From contig CAVPMU010000001.1 of assembly GCA_963706535.1 (NCBI GenBank), forward strand, positions 19,488 through 83,487: a DNA stretch of 64,000 nt, read 5' to 3'. The translations under genes and the position numbers were made by a program. A model generated the notes under the pieces. That model was given only the letters and a program-made list of their open reading frames with translations. It searched no databases and was not told where the DNA came from. Every line of letters begins with the position of its first letter. Position 1 is the first letter of the stretch. The stretch is from RPQJ01 sp963706535. Lineage in GTDB: Bacteria; Pseudomonadota; Gammaproteobacteria; Steroidobacterales; Steroidobacteraceae. Of this stretch, positions 6,741 through 14,341 are shown in pieces.

Positions 6741-8744
6741 TCAACTGAACACGAACACCTTCACCAGGATGTCGCCGATGCCGACCAGCGCTGCGCCCGC
6801 GATCAGGCCCGCGCAGATCGGCTCCTGCGAGTCCACCCACAGCAGGTAGCCGCGGGACTGCGGTTGCTTGTCATAACGCCGGCTCGCCCACCAGAAGAGT
6901 GCCGCGCCCGCGAACATCATCAGCGAGGAGTCGGGCGGCACGACCACGCCGAGGCCGATCGAGAGCGGCGAGAGCGGAAAGCGGCTCCTGGTCCGGATCC
7001 GCAGCACCTCCATGACGAGGGCGGCGAACCCCGCGATGATCATCGACCAGACGATCGAGGTGGTGAGGAGCTTCCGCCCGGTGTCCTCGCCGAAGATCGC
7101 GGTGACGAGGTCGGAGACGCCCTTCCACTGCAGCGCGCCGGGGAAGGCGAACTTCTCCGTCACCATCGTGTCGGCGACGGTCTTGCCGGCGCCCGCGTCG
7201 AAGTCCACAAGCCCGAACAGCAGGTAGAAGAGCGGGGTGGCCGCGAGCGCGCCGGCGAAGATGCCGATCACGTGCCCGACGGCCTGCTGCCGCGGTTTCG
7301 CACCCAGCATGTAGCCGGGCTTGATGTCCATCAGCAGGTTGGAGGCGTTGCTCGCGACCTCGGCCGACATCACGGCCGTCATGAGGTTGGGCGCCGGTGT
7401 GCGCGGGTCGAGCGCGCCGAAGGTGAACTGCGGGATCTTCGACAGCGAGCTCGACGGGGTGATGCCCGTGAGCGCGGTGCTGCTCGCCGCGATCAGCGCG
7501 AGCACCAGGATGAGCGGTATCGAGAGCACGCCGAGCACCCAGTCCACGCCGAACCACGCGTGGGCCATCCAGATGCCGACCGCGCCTACCATGGGCACGC
7601 CGACCCAGGAGACCTGCAGCGGCAGCTCGATGTCCTTGAGCACGTCCTCGCCCGTGGACGGGCGGGACTTGCCGGTGAGCGTGCGCCAGGCCTCGACGAA
7701 CACCTCGGGCCGCGCGAACAGCGCCACCATGGCCGCGACGACCATCATCATGATGCCCCACCACAGCGACCAGCTGTTCAGGATGTGCGCGCGCCCGAAC
7801 ATTGCCGTGCCTTCGGCGATGGAACCCGCGCGGGGCTGGATCTCGCCGAGCGAGATCATCACGGGGACCACGATCACGAAGTTGAGCCCGGCGCCTAGCA
7901 GCAGGCTCGCCGCGGTGCGGATCCCCATCAGGCCGCCCGCGCCGATCATCGCGAAGTCGAGCGTCGGCGACAGGGCGAGCTGGCGCAGGTCCACGCCCAC
8001 GAGCTTCGGCAGCGGCGCGAGCCCCTTGTCCACCAGCGCGTAGTACCAGCCGTCGAGGCTGTGCGGCAGGTGCCAGGAGGACTGGAACCCGAGCCACTTC
8101 TCCTGGATGAGCTTCATGTAGCTCTCGCCGGAGATGAAGCTCACGCTGCCCGCGAGCGCCGCGGCCAGCATCAGCGCGCGGGCCTTGATCATGCCGACCT
8201 TCGCCGCCGCGGACTCGTACAGCGCATCGAGCACCACGCCGCAGGCGCGACCTTCCGGGAACGGGTGCTGCTCGTCGTTAACGAAGCGGCGCTTCATCGG
8301 GAAGGCGACCAGCACGCCCATGATCGACATCACGATCGTGAAGCACAGGATCTGCCACCACGGGAGCACGGCGTTCGTGGCCCACATGTAGGCGGCGAGG
8401 CCCGAGGTGAGCGGCATGGTCATGTAGCCTGCGGAGGTCGCGATGGACTGCACGCAGTTGTTCTCGAGGATGGTCATGTCGCGCGCGCCGAGGCGCGAGA
8501 ACGCGCGGTAGAGCGCGAAGGCGAGGATCACCGAGGTCAGGCCCACGCCGAGCGTCCAGCCGGTCTTGGCGGCGACGTACAGGTTGGTGATGCTGAGCAG
8601 TCCCCCCAGCATGAAACCCGTGACCGCCGAGCGCAGCGTGAGCTGGGGCATGTCGCCGCGGAACACGTTCTCGAACCACCAGCGGTCCTTCTGCTCACGG
8701 GTCCAGGTGCGGATCTGTTCTTCGGTCAGGTGGAGAATGGGCAT
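6741..8744 (-). CDS. OPT family oligopeptide transporter
   Basis: 667 residues, about 15 membrane segments. It opens with TEEQIRTWTREQKDRWWFENVFRGDMPQ, interrupted by no signal, followed by SITNLYVAAKTGW, the conserved NLY segment of OPT carriers. NDEQHPFPEGRAC and GYMLGAKPRQQAVGH are further family blocks. OPT proteins import small peptides or metal chelates with protons across the inner membrane. ATG 8744 was chosen because upstream codons are made of an intergenic repeat array. It is divergent from the Rieske protein gene. Confidence 0.93.
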   Translation of the reverse strand: MPILHLTEEQIRTWTREQKDRWWFENVFRGDMPQLTLRSAVTGFMLGGLLSITNLYVAAKTGWTLGVGLTSVILAFALYRAFSRLGARDMTILENNCVQSIATSAGYMTMPLTSGLAAYMWATNAVLPWWQILCFTIVMSIMGVLVAFPMKRRFVNDEQHPFPEGRACGVVLDALYESAAAKVGMIKARALMLAAALAGSVSFISGESYMKLIQEKWLGFQSSWHLPHSLDGWYYALVDKGLAPLPKLVGVDLRQLALSPTLDFAMIGAGGLMGIRTAASLLLGAGLNFVIVVPVMISLGEIQPRAGSIAEGTAMFGRAHILNSWSLWWGIMMMVVAAMVALFARPEVFVEAWRTLTGKSRPSTGEDVLKDIELPLQVSWVGVPMVGAVGIWMAHAWFGVDWVLGVLSIPLILVLALIAASSTALTGITPSSSLSKIPQFTFGALDPRTPAPNLMTAVMSAEVASNASNLLMDIKPGYMLGAKPRQQAVGHVIGIFAGALAATPLFYLLFGLVDFDAGAGKTVADTMVTEKFAFPGALQWKGVSDLVTAIFGEDTGRKLLTTSIVWSMIIAGFAALVMEVLRIRTRSRFPLSPLSIGLGVVVPPDSSLMMFAGAALFWWASRRYDKQPQSRGYLLWVDSQEPICAGLIAGAALVGIGDILVKVFVFS

Positions 8745-8749
8745 GGGAA

Positions 8750-8863
8750 GAGAGGGCTGTGGGCTGAGGGAAGAAGGCTGTGGGCTGTGGGCCGTGGGCT
8801 GTAGGATAGAGCCTCTTACCCACAGCCTACAGCCCTCAGCCCACAGCCCACAGCCCACAGCCT
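8750..8863. repeat. Inverted heptamer repeat array (GGGCTGTG family)
   Basis: Left arm: consecutive heptamers of type GGCTGTG/GGCTGAG on the + strand (8752-8803). Right arm: their complements CCACAGC, CTACAGC and CCTCAGC (8816-8862). They enclose a short loop with GCCTC, so the whole can fold as a long hairpin. It fills most of the gap between the divergent OPT and Rieske genes. The same heptamers recur at 45738-45902; a different heptamer builds a similar structure at 32940-33062. Confidence 0.85.
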
Positions 8864-8878
8864 CCAGGATTCCCGCCC

Positions 8879-9229
8879 ATGTCCACGCACACCGTCTGCC
8901 GCACCGACGAGATCAAGAAGGGTCACATGAAGGGGTTCACGGTGGGCGGCGAGAAGATCGTCGTGTACCACCTCGCGGATGGCTTCTACGCGACGCAGGC
9001 GAACTGCACGCACGTGTTCGCGCCGCTCGCGCGCGGCAAGATCCTCGACGGCTGCAAGGTGCAGTGCCCGTTCCACCACGCCCGCTTCGACATCCGCACC
9101 GGCGAGGTGATCGACTGGGCCAATTTCCCGCCGGGCATCCAGTTGCTGAACGTCGTGCGCGGCGAGAAGGCGCTCAAGACCTACAAGGTGAGCGTCAAGG
9201 ACGGCGAGGTGCGGGTGCGCGTCGGCTGA
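8879..9229 (+). CDS. Rieske-type [2Fe-2S] ferredoxin
   Basis: 116 residues, a single Rieske domain. Cluster ligands are C-T-H (in QANCTHVFAPL) and C-P-F-H-H (in VQCPFHHARFD), as in the soluble ferredoxin components of ring-hydroxylating or nitrite-reductase-type systems. No membrane anchor, no signal peptide. There is no oxygenase or reductase gene next to it, so its partner is unknown. Transcription must begin in or beyond the heptamer array just upstream. Confidence 0.93.
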   Translation: MSTHTVCRTDEIKKGHMKGFTVGGEKIVVYHLADGFYATQANCTHVFAPLARGKILDGCKVQCPFHHARFDIRTGEVIDWANFPPGIQLLNVVRGEKALKTYKVSVKDGEVRVRVG

Positions 9230-9365
9230 ACTGTTGCGGCATCCGCGGACGTTGTCGCTGAAACGTGCGGCTGGCCGCACAATCGGCGGCTCGTCGGTTG
9301 CTTTCGACCCGGAGCGGATGCATAAGCCGTCAAGATCTGACGGTGTGCAGATGTCCGTCGGGTCC

Positions 9366-9893
9366 TCATCCGCCGTGCGTGCGCTTCGGATGATTGCACT
9401 TCCAGCAAGCTTCGAAAGACGCGGGATTCGGTTGTCGGCAGTTGATGCACGTCCAGTCGGCCGAGTCTGTCTCCGCCGTCGGGATTGCCGGTCGAAACTC
9501 TGAAGCTCGGTCATCGCGTCCCTCGAGGTATGCGTACTCTCTCTCGCTCGGGGTTACCTCACGGAGCGCAACGCCTGCGGGCGGTTGGCTCAATCGGATT
9601 GCCGGATGTCGCCACCGAAGCACTAGCAAGCCAAGAACCGCTACCAACAGAAGTGCGACAGGCTCCGACAAGTGGCCACCAATTCGGCCCACCGAGACAA
9701 ATCCGAAGCCCAGGAAAAGTACGACCCAGCGGAACCAATCACTGCGCTGGCTTGCAGCCAGTATCTTCTTGCATTTTGGACATCGGATGCCGAAGGCCAC
9801 AGGCGCGACCCGCGACCATCCTGACATCCCCGCCGCCCGATCAACATCTATCGGCTGTTGACAGTTCGGACACCGCTGGACGTTGGACTTCAT
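9366..9893 (-). CDS. Membrane protein with N- and C-terminal zinc ribbons, unknown
   Basis: 175 residues from ATG 9893. Residues 8-50 hold a C-x2-C...C-x2-C ribbon (RCPNCQQ, IRCPKCKK). Two hydrophobic segments follow (WVVLFLGFGFVSV and ALLLVAVLGLLVL). A second ribbon ends the protein (WTCINCRQPNP, EACWKCNHP), similar to a RanBP2-type finger. Two zinc modules on either side of a membrane hairpin would both be cytoplasmic. Base composition is lower in GC than the surroundings. It begins the accessory stretch. Confidence 0.65.
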   Translation of the reverse strand: MKSNVQRCPNCQQPIDVDRAAGMSGWSRVAPVAFGIRCPKCKKILAASQRSDWFRWVVLFLGFGFVSVGRIGGHLSEPVALLLVAVLGLLVLRWRHPAIRLSQPPAGVALREVTPSEREYAYLEGRDDRASEFRPAIPTAETDSADWTCINCRQPNPASFEACWKCNHPKRTHGG

Positions 9894-10042
9894 TCGACTT
9901 CCCGACGCGCCGGCGTATCTCGAGGAGTGTCTGCTTCTCGTCGAACTCAGACGTTGCCGCGGCAACGCACGCATGACATCCTGGTTCGCGGCCTACCGAC
10001 CGCTTCCAATGCAGTCCGCACGCGACGTGCAGCGGGCATCGA

Positions 10043-10345
10043 TCAGGCCGCGTCCGTGCGCAGTGCCTTGATTGCCACTGCGGGCTCCTTCTCGACGATG
10101 CGAAGCAGCGCCTTTGCAGGCCCGGTCGGTTCTCGACGAGCTTGTTCCCAGTTCTGCAGCGTCTTTACGCTGACATTGAGCAGACGGGCAAACTGCGCTT
10201 GAGACAGTTCGGTTCTCTCGCGTACCGCCTGAATGCGCGATGGCGTGAATTCACGGCGGCGCGACGGCTTGGCCTCTCCGCGCGCGATCGCGCCAGCCTG
10301 CCGCACGCTCCTGGTCAGTTCCTCAAAAAGCTTCTTGTCCATCAT
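10043..10345 (-). CDS. HTH antitoxin of NadS/HigA type
   Basis: 100 residues. A Cro/CI-type helix-turn-helix lies at TELSQAQFARLLNVSVKTLQNWEQ, preceded by a positively charged stretch; the C-terminus is PAKALLRIVEKEP. This is the layout of antitoxins encoded downstream of RelE/HigB-like toxins. Two ATGs (10345, 10342) overlap the toxin stop by up to 4 bases. It should repress its own operon through the twin palindromes at 10672-10699. Confidence 0.88.
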   Translation of the reverse strand: MMDKKLFEELTRSVRQAGAIARGEAKPSRRREFTPSRIQAVRERTELSQAQFARLLNVSVKTLQNWEQARREPTGPAKALLRIVEKEPAVAIKALRTDAA

Positions 10346-10659
10346 CCGAACTCCTGCCTTATCAACTCGCGAAGTGCCTTCAGCTGAAGTTCGGACAGAT
10401 TGTCCTGAGCGTTCTTGGCATAGGCGAGCAGCATGTAGATCTGCGATTGTGCGGTCACCCAGTAATAGATGACTCGCGCGCCGCCGCGCTTACCGCGGCC
10501 GGGCAGTGCCATACGGATCTTCCTCAAGCCGCCACTGCGTGGAATAAGGTCGCCTGCTTCAGGATTGGCAGCCAGTCGGAGCTGTAGTTCACGATAGGCC
10601 TCATCTTCGACCAAGACCTTGATCTGACGAGTGAATATCGGTGTCTCGAGGAAGATCAC
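10342..10659 (-). CDS. RelE/HigB-like type II toxin
   Basis: About 105 residues from a GTG at 10659 (alternatives: GTG 10662, TTG 10677). ETPIFTRQIKVLVEDEAYREL and GLRKIRMALPGRGKRGGARVIYY with YAKNAQDNLSELQLKALREL are the conserved blocks of the toxin partner of NadS-type antitoxins. Expected activity is ribosome-dependent mRNA cleavage. The predicted -10 (TATAGT, 10671-10666) places transcription at or beside the GTG codons, so the message is probably leaderless. The TTG at 10677 would lie inside the operator and is disfavoured. Confidence 0.88.
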   Translation of the reverse strand: MIFLETPIFTRQIKVLVEDEAYRELQLRLAANPEAGDLIPRSGGLRKIRMALPGRGKRGGARVIYYWVTAQSQIYMLLAYAKNAQDNLSELQLKALRELIRQEFG

Positions 10660-10665
10660 CACAGT

Positions 10666-10699
10666 ACTATACGCCAATGGCGGTCATACGCCAATGGCG
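10666..10699 (-). promoter_or_regulatory. Toxin-antitoxin promoter with twin operator palindromes
   Basis: CGCCAATGGCG occurs twice, at 10672-10682 and 10689-10699, exactly 17 bases apart; each is a 5+1+5 inverted repeat. On the minus strand TTGGCG (from 10694) and TATAGT (from 10671) are separated by 17 bases, a good sigma-70 promoter. One palindrome overlaps the -35 and the other fills the spacer, so antitoxin binding would block the polymerase. Confidence 0.8.
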
Positions 10700-10884
10700 G
10701 ATATTATCGGCTGGATCCTGTGTGCCTTGGACCGTGGTGGCGGGTCCCGGCCGATGGGCCACGTCGGACATTTCCGCGGCAACACACACCCGACTTTAGT
10801 GCTTGCGGCCGTCGGCGCCACTCCATCCGACGCAGAGTTTCGTCACGTTCTGCTGTCAACCTGGAGTCGCACGACGCCAGCGAT

Positions 10885-11802
10885 CTACATTGACCTGCCG
10901 GACAAAGACACAATGTACAGGCCTTCCACGGCTTCGCCTCCGCGCATGGCGGGATTGAGGCGCCAGCGCGTCACGGCGGTCAGTGCTGTCGCGTCCCACA
11001 ATGGCGCTCCGCTGCTCGCCGCGATCGCTGCACCACACACCCAGCCGCTGCCGTCCACATGGACGACAACCTGGGCGGTGGCGCGAAAGCCGCGGCGGCG
11101 CAGCTCGGTCGGCATGTCGGGGGCGACGACGTGCGTATCGCGACTCGGTGCCGCATTGGGGCCGCTATCCACCTGCACGATGCGGCCCGTGCAACGCGGC
11201 CCCTCGACACGCTGGCTTTTCGCCAGGCACCGCCGGGCAGCCGTGGCAGCGCAGCCGAGTTGAAAATCCGGATCCGATAGCGACGCGGCTGGTGTAGTCA
11301 GCTGGACGACTTCCGCTCCGAACTTGATCCAGGGGAAGAAGCTGACGGGCCGCTCCGTGGTGAAATGCCGCAGGCCCGCCGCATAGCGCTGGTAGCTGCG
11401 TTCGGCCATTTCCGAACGAATCGCGGCGGCTCGCTGTTCTGCCCGAATCAGTTCGCTGCCGGAAAGCGCGGCAGCGTTCGCAAGCAACATGTCCTGCGCC
11501 TGCCTGGCAATCGTTGGATCTGGCGTGGTTGCTGCAATTTCGAGCCAGGCATGACCCTGGACGACGTTCCGCGGCATGCTCTTGCCATCCAGGTGGAGGA
11601 CGCCGAGCATCAATTGGGCACGGGCATTGCCCTTGTAACCCAGCGGTTCGAGCAGAGCGACGATCTCGTGCCCATCCGCTCCTTCCTTGATCATCGCCAC
11701 AGCCCGTTCCATCGAGGCGGAGTCATCGTTCGGATCCGGGTCGGCCGCGCGAACCGGGCCCGCTGCTGCGAACGCGAGCATCCAACCGAAAAGGCCAGTC
11801 AT
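10885..11802 (-). CDS. Exported protein with Sel1-like repeat and TonB-C-like domain
   Basis: 305 residues from ATG 11802. Signal peptide to about residue 20 (WMLAFAAAGPVRA). Residues 50-95 look like a Sel1/TPR unit (GNARAQLMLGVLHLDGKSM, then GHAWLEIAA). The last 70 residues (ATAQVVVHVDGSGWV, LWDATALTAVTRWRLNPAM) match the fold of TonB C-terminal proteins, in which the variable residue joins envelope contacts. It is likely periplasmic. It follows the unknown gene at 11850-13229 by 47 bases in the same direction; probably one transcript. Confidence 0.6.
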   Translation of the reverse strand: MTGLFGWMLAFAAAGPVRAADPDPNDDSASMERAVAMIKEGADGHEIVALLEPLGYKGNARAQLMLGVLHLDGKSMPRNVVQGHAWLEIAATTPDPTIARQAQDMLLANAAALSGSELIRAEQRAAAIRSEMAERSYQRYAAGLRHFTTERPVSFFPWIKFGAEVVQLTTPAASLSDPDFQLGCAATAARRCLAKSQRVEGPRCTGRIVQVDSGPNAAPSRDTHVVAPDMPTELRRRGFRATAQVVVHVDGSGWVCGAAIAASSGAPLWDATALTAVTRWRLNPAMRGGEAVEGLYIVSLSGRSM

Positions 11803-11849
11803 TCGGACGAATATCTTGAACGATCTCTCACCGCACACCTGCAGCACCT

Positions 11850-13229
11850 CTAATGCAAATGCCGCCGCGGCTTGAGCACGATCGACTGGACGGCCTCCTC
11901 GAACGCCGGCAAGGCCTTGGCGAAGTAACCGAGCTGCGGTGCATCCAGCCGCGCGATCAGCAGGCCATTTGGAACTGCCGTGCCGATCGTCACGAACTCG
12001 ATCCGCGCGCCGCCCACGAAGTCCGGCAGCCGGTAGCTGTGACGCACGCGGAAAGCCGGCTTGCCGACGAGCTGGGCGTCCGTGGATACCTCGATGATCC
12101 GAAGCTCCGGCAGCTTCTGCTGCTCCAGATGCTCGACGAACCACTCAGCGAGCGTCTCCGCCGATGAGTATCGCGTGGACCGCCGGCCGATTTCGAGGAA
12201 CGACTGCTGGTGATCCCGCAACTCGACATGGATCTCGTTCAGTGCACGCCCATCGCGCGTGGCACGAATCAGGTTGTCGTAGTAATTCACCCGCCAGCCG
12301 GCCGGCGCCTGGACCGCGAACTCCCCCTGTTCGGGGGAAATCGGCCGTGTCGGACCGGCCGTGCGAGTCTTCCTGCCATCGCCCGTCCGCGGTTCGTCGG
12401 GATACTTCTCGAGCACCTTGCCGACCAGCTTGCGGGCCGAATCCGGATCGCGCAGATCCGTGAAGTTGAATCCGGCCACCTCGTATCCGCTCTCCGCGTT
12501 GAGCCAGCGCAGTTCACCGGTGCCTAGGTCCGCGATGAACATCGTCACGTAGCTGCAGCTGACCGCAGGTAGGGTGTAGAAGTTCGCGCCGGCCAGAGGG
12601 CTCAGGGTGAGGATGGTCCCCACGGCGGACAGCGACTTGCTCTGTTCGACCTGGACGGCAAACATGCCGATTGCGTAGTCGGCTCCTGTTCGGTCGCGCA
12701 GGAACGAGAGCGACGGGCCGAGCGCGAGGTCCGCCGTCGCTCGATATGCGCCCGCTCGCCCGTACCAGCAAGCTCCGCCAAACTGTGTCGCGGCGAGATT
12801 GGCGACCGCGATGAACTCGTCGATCGCGCTCGTCTCCTCGGCCGACACGGGGGGTGGTGCCGTCAGCTCGAGTGCCGACGACTGCGCGACCACCTCGTGA
12901 AGAGCGGTTTCGAGGTTCGCACGAGCTGCCGCGCTCCACTCCGCTACTTCCTCTCCTTTCACGAAGCCGACTCTCGTGACCTGTGCCCGGATCGGGAGCA
13001 CGACGACCTTCAGCGGCGCCGTCGCCACCGGAGCAGGTGTGTCCGCAGCGAAGGCCGTCGGGACGACCGTCAGCGCGATCGACGCGACTGCCGCAGTGAG
13101 ACAGGCACTCGCCTTCGTGTGATGGGCCTCGAGCGTTTCCGCGGAAGCGAACGCCCGTTGATCGAGGCAACTTTCAATCGCGTATGCAGCTTTCGCGCAT
13201 CCATGTTCCGGGAACATTCGATTCGCCAT
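11850..13229 (-). CDS. Exported protein of unknown function
   Basis: 459 residues if ATG 13229 is used. The hydrophobic export signal lies unusually deep (residues 42-61, ACLTAAVASIALTVVPTAFA), and no in-frame start closer to it was found, so either the start is odd or the N-terminus has been extended by recombination next to the toxin gene. The following VVVLPIRAQVTRVGF and the later FLRDRTGADYAIGMF recall CsgG/GNA1162-type envelope lipoproteins, but without the lipobox. The C-terminal 150 residues (APAGWRVNYYDNLIRATRDG onward) are not recognised. Confidence 0.55.
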   Translation of the reverse strand: MANRMFPEHGCAKAAYAIESCLDQRAFASAETLEAHHTKASACLTAAVASIALTVVPTAFAADTPAPVATAPLKVVVLPIRAQVTRVGFVKGEEVAEWSAAARANLETALHEVVAQSSALELTAPPPVSAEETSAIDEFIAVANLAATQFGGACWYGRAGAYRATADLALGPSLSFLRDRTGADYAIGMFAVQVEQSKSLSAVGTILTLSPLAGANFYTLPAVSCSYVTMFIADLGTGELRWLNAESGYEVAGFNFTDLRDPDSARKLVGKVLEKYPDEPRTGDGRKTRTAGPTRPISPEQGEFAVQAPAGWRVNYYDNLIRATRDGRALNEIHVELRDHQQSFLEIGRRSTRYSSAETLAEWFVEHLEQQKLPELRIIEVSTDAQLVGKPAFRVRHSYRLPDFVGGARIEFVTIGTAVPNGLLIARLDAPQLGYFAKALPAFEEAVQSIVLKPRRHLH

Positions 13230-13233
13230 GCAT

Positions 13234-13533
13234 CTACTGCTCTTCGGTGTAGCCCGCTTCGCGCTGATGCCGCACCGCCAGGATCAGCACGACTTCCTCG
13301 GCTGGCAGCCAGCGATACTTCGCGATGTAGCCGTGCCTCCCGCGAGACAGTACGAGTTCGCGACGACCGTCTTCGGCTGCTCTGCCGAGAAGTGGGTGGT
13401 CCGCGAGTACCGCGAAGGCTGCCCGCACGCTCGACAGCTGCGCCAGTGCCTGCCTGGGATCAGATTCGGCGGCAAAGTCGAAGAGGCGCTCCAGGTCACG
13501 AAGCGCCCGCGCGCTTACTTCGACGCGCGCCAC
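13234..13533 (-). CDS. parE: RelE/ParE family toxin
   Basis: 99 residues from GTG 13533. ARALRDLERLFDFAAESDP, HPLLGRAAEDGRRELVLSRG and GYIAKYRWLPAEEVVLILAVRHQRE are the ParE-type blocks. Known relatives poison DNA gyrase. The gene starts inside the antitoxin gene (19-base overlap), the usual parDE order. Confidence 0.9.
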   Translation of the reverse strand: MARVEVSARALRDLERLFDFAAESDPRQALAQLSSVRAAFAVLADHPLLGRAAEDGRRELVLSRGRHGYIAKYRWLPAEEVVLILAVRHQREAGYTEEQ

Positions 13534-13805
13534 GAGCGCGCCCGCGGGCGTCGGGGGTTCTTGCCGTCGATTCTCGCTGCCAGGTAGTCGAACGTGGCAT
13601 CCAGGGAATGGGCTTTGCCGCTGCCGAGCGCCTCACGCTCCGATTCGGCTGCCTCGGCGGCGAAACGCTGGCGCAGCTCCGATCGTTCCGCCTCGCGCGC
13701 CAGTGCATTGACCATGAACGCGTGGGGTGTTTGTCCGCTGCTGGCCGCGAGTTTGGCGATCCGGCGCTTGAGATCGTCTGGAAGCTTCAGGCTGGTCGCA
13801 GACAT
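13515..13805 (-). CDS. parD: Ribbon-helix-helix antitoxin (ParD/CopG type)
   Basis: 96 residues; GGAGGAATGAC before the ATG is a strong ribosome site. The N-terminal MSATSLKLPDDLKRRIAKLA and SGQTPHAFMVNALAREAE form the ribbon-helix-helix that binds operator DNA as a dimer. The C-terminal arm (LDATFDYLAARIDG) would wrap ParE. It is first in the operon, as expected for the labile partner. Confidence 0.88.
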   Translation of the reverse strand: MSATSLKLPDDLKRRIAKLAASSGQTPHAFMVNALAREAERSELRQRFAAEAAESEREALGSGKAHSLDATFDYLAARIDGKNPRRPRARSWRASK

Positions 13806-13883
13806 GTCATTCCTCCGGCAAGTAGTCAGAATGTACTACCCGTCGACCACCGGATCAACCATGCGGCATGGGTCTCGCCGTTC

Positions 13884-14093
13884 TCAGGCCGCGCCGGCCC
13901 TCGGACGCCAGCCGAGAATCCGCGCCGGCAGGGTCACGATTGCCCGCAACAGCGCAAAGGCGCCCTCGACCACGATGCCGATCAGGCGCAGCGGCAGGCT
14001 GATCAGCCAGACGATCGGCCACAGCACCAGCGCGAGCAGCGCCAGCGGCCAGCACACCACCAGCAGCAGCATCCACAACAGGAACTTCGCCAT
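13884..14093 (-). CDS. Small membrane protein, unknown
   Basis: 69 residues, mostly one long hydrophobic hairpin (FLLWMLLLVVCWPLALLALV and IVWLISLPLRLIGIVVEGAF) with a basic tail (WRPRAGAA). Small proteins of this look are common in Proteobacteria without an assigned role. ATG 14093 follows AGGATGG. It lies next to the ybjQ remnant in the same direction. Confidence 0.65.
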   Translation of the reverse strand: MAKFLLWMLLLVVCWPLALLALVLWPIVWLISLPLRLIGIVVEGAFALLRAIVTLPARILGWRPRAGAA

Positions 14094-14103
14094 CCTTCGT
14101 CCT

Positions 14104-14270
14104 CTACTCGATCAAGACCGCAGTTCCGCTCGCCGATACCATCAGCATGCCATTGCCCTGGCCCAGCACCTCGTAGTCGAGTTGGCGCCCAGGATCGCCT
14201 CGCCGGCGACCACGTCGCAGTACCTGGTGATCTTCCGGCCCTCGATGCTCGGGGTGGTCGTGATCTGCAT
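14104..14270 (-). pseudogene. ybjQ: ybjQ remnant with internal deletion
   Basis: From ATG 14270 the frame reads MQITTTPSIEGRKITRYCDV then VAGEAILGAN, the exact N-terminal hallmark of the YbjQ/UPF0145 family. The next bases, in another frame, give DYEVLGQGNGMLMVSASGTA and a stop at 14104, the family's C-terminus. The roughly 50 middle codons (the FRDxFAGIRDxxGGRSxxYE part) are missing and the junction near 14180 shifts frame. The gene cannot make a normal pentameric YbjQ. Confidence 0.85.
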
Positions 14271-14341
14271 GCGTCAATCATGCCCCAGGATTGTGGTCTT
14301 GTGTGCGGTGCCAGCCGCCGTTCGTCGCACCCTGGCCATGA

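Noticed and set aside
9940..9967. Integron attC-like sequence (AACTCAGACGTT next to a palindrome)
   Set aside because: The GTTRRRY core is not satisfied, no paired R''-L'' half at the right distance, and no integrase gene.
13203..13217. Palindrome ATGTTCCGGGAACAT at the start of the 11850-13229 gene
   Set aside because: Lies inside the likely coding sequence and only one copy was found; could be chance. Not enough for an operator call.
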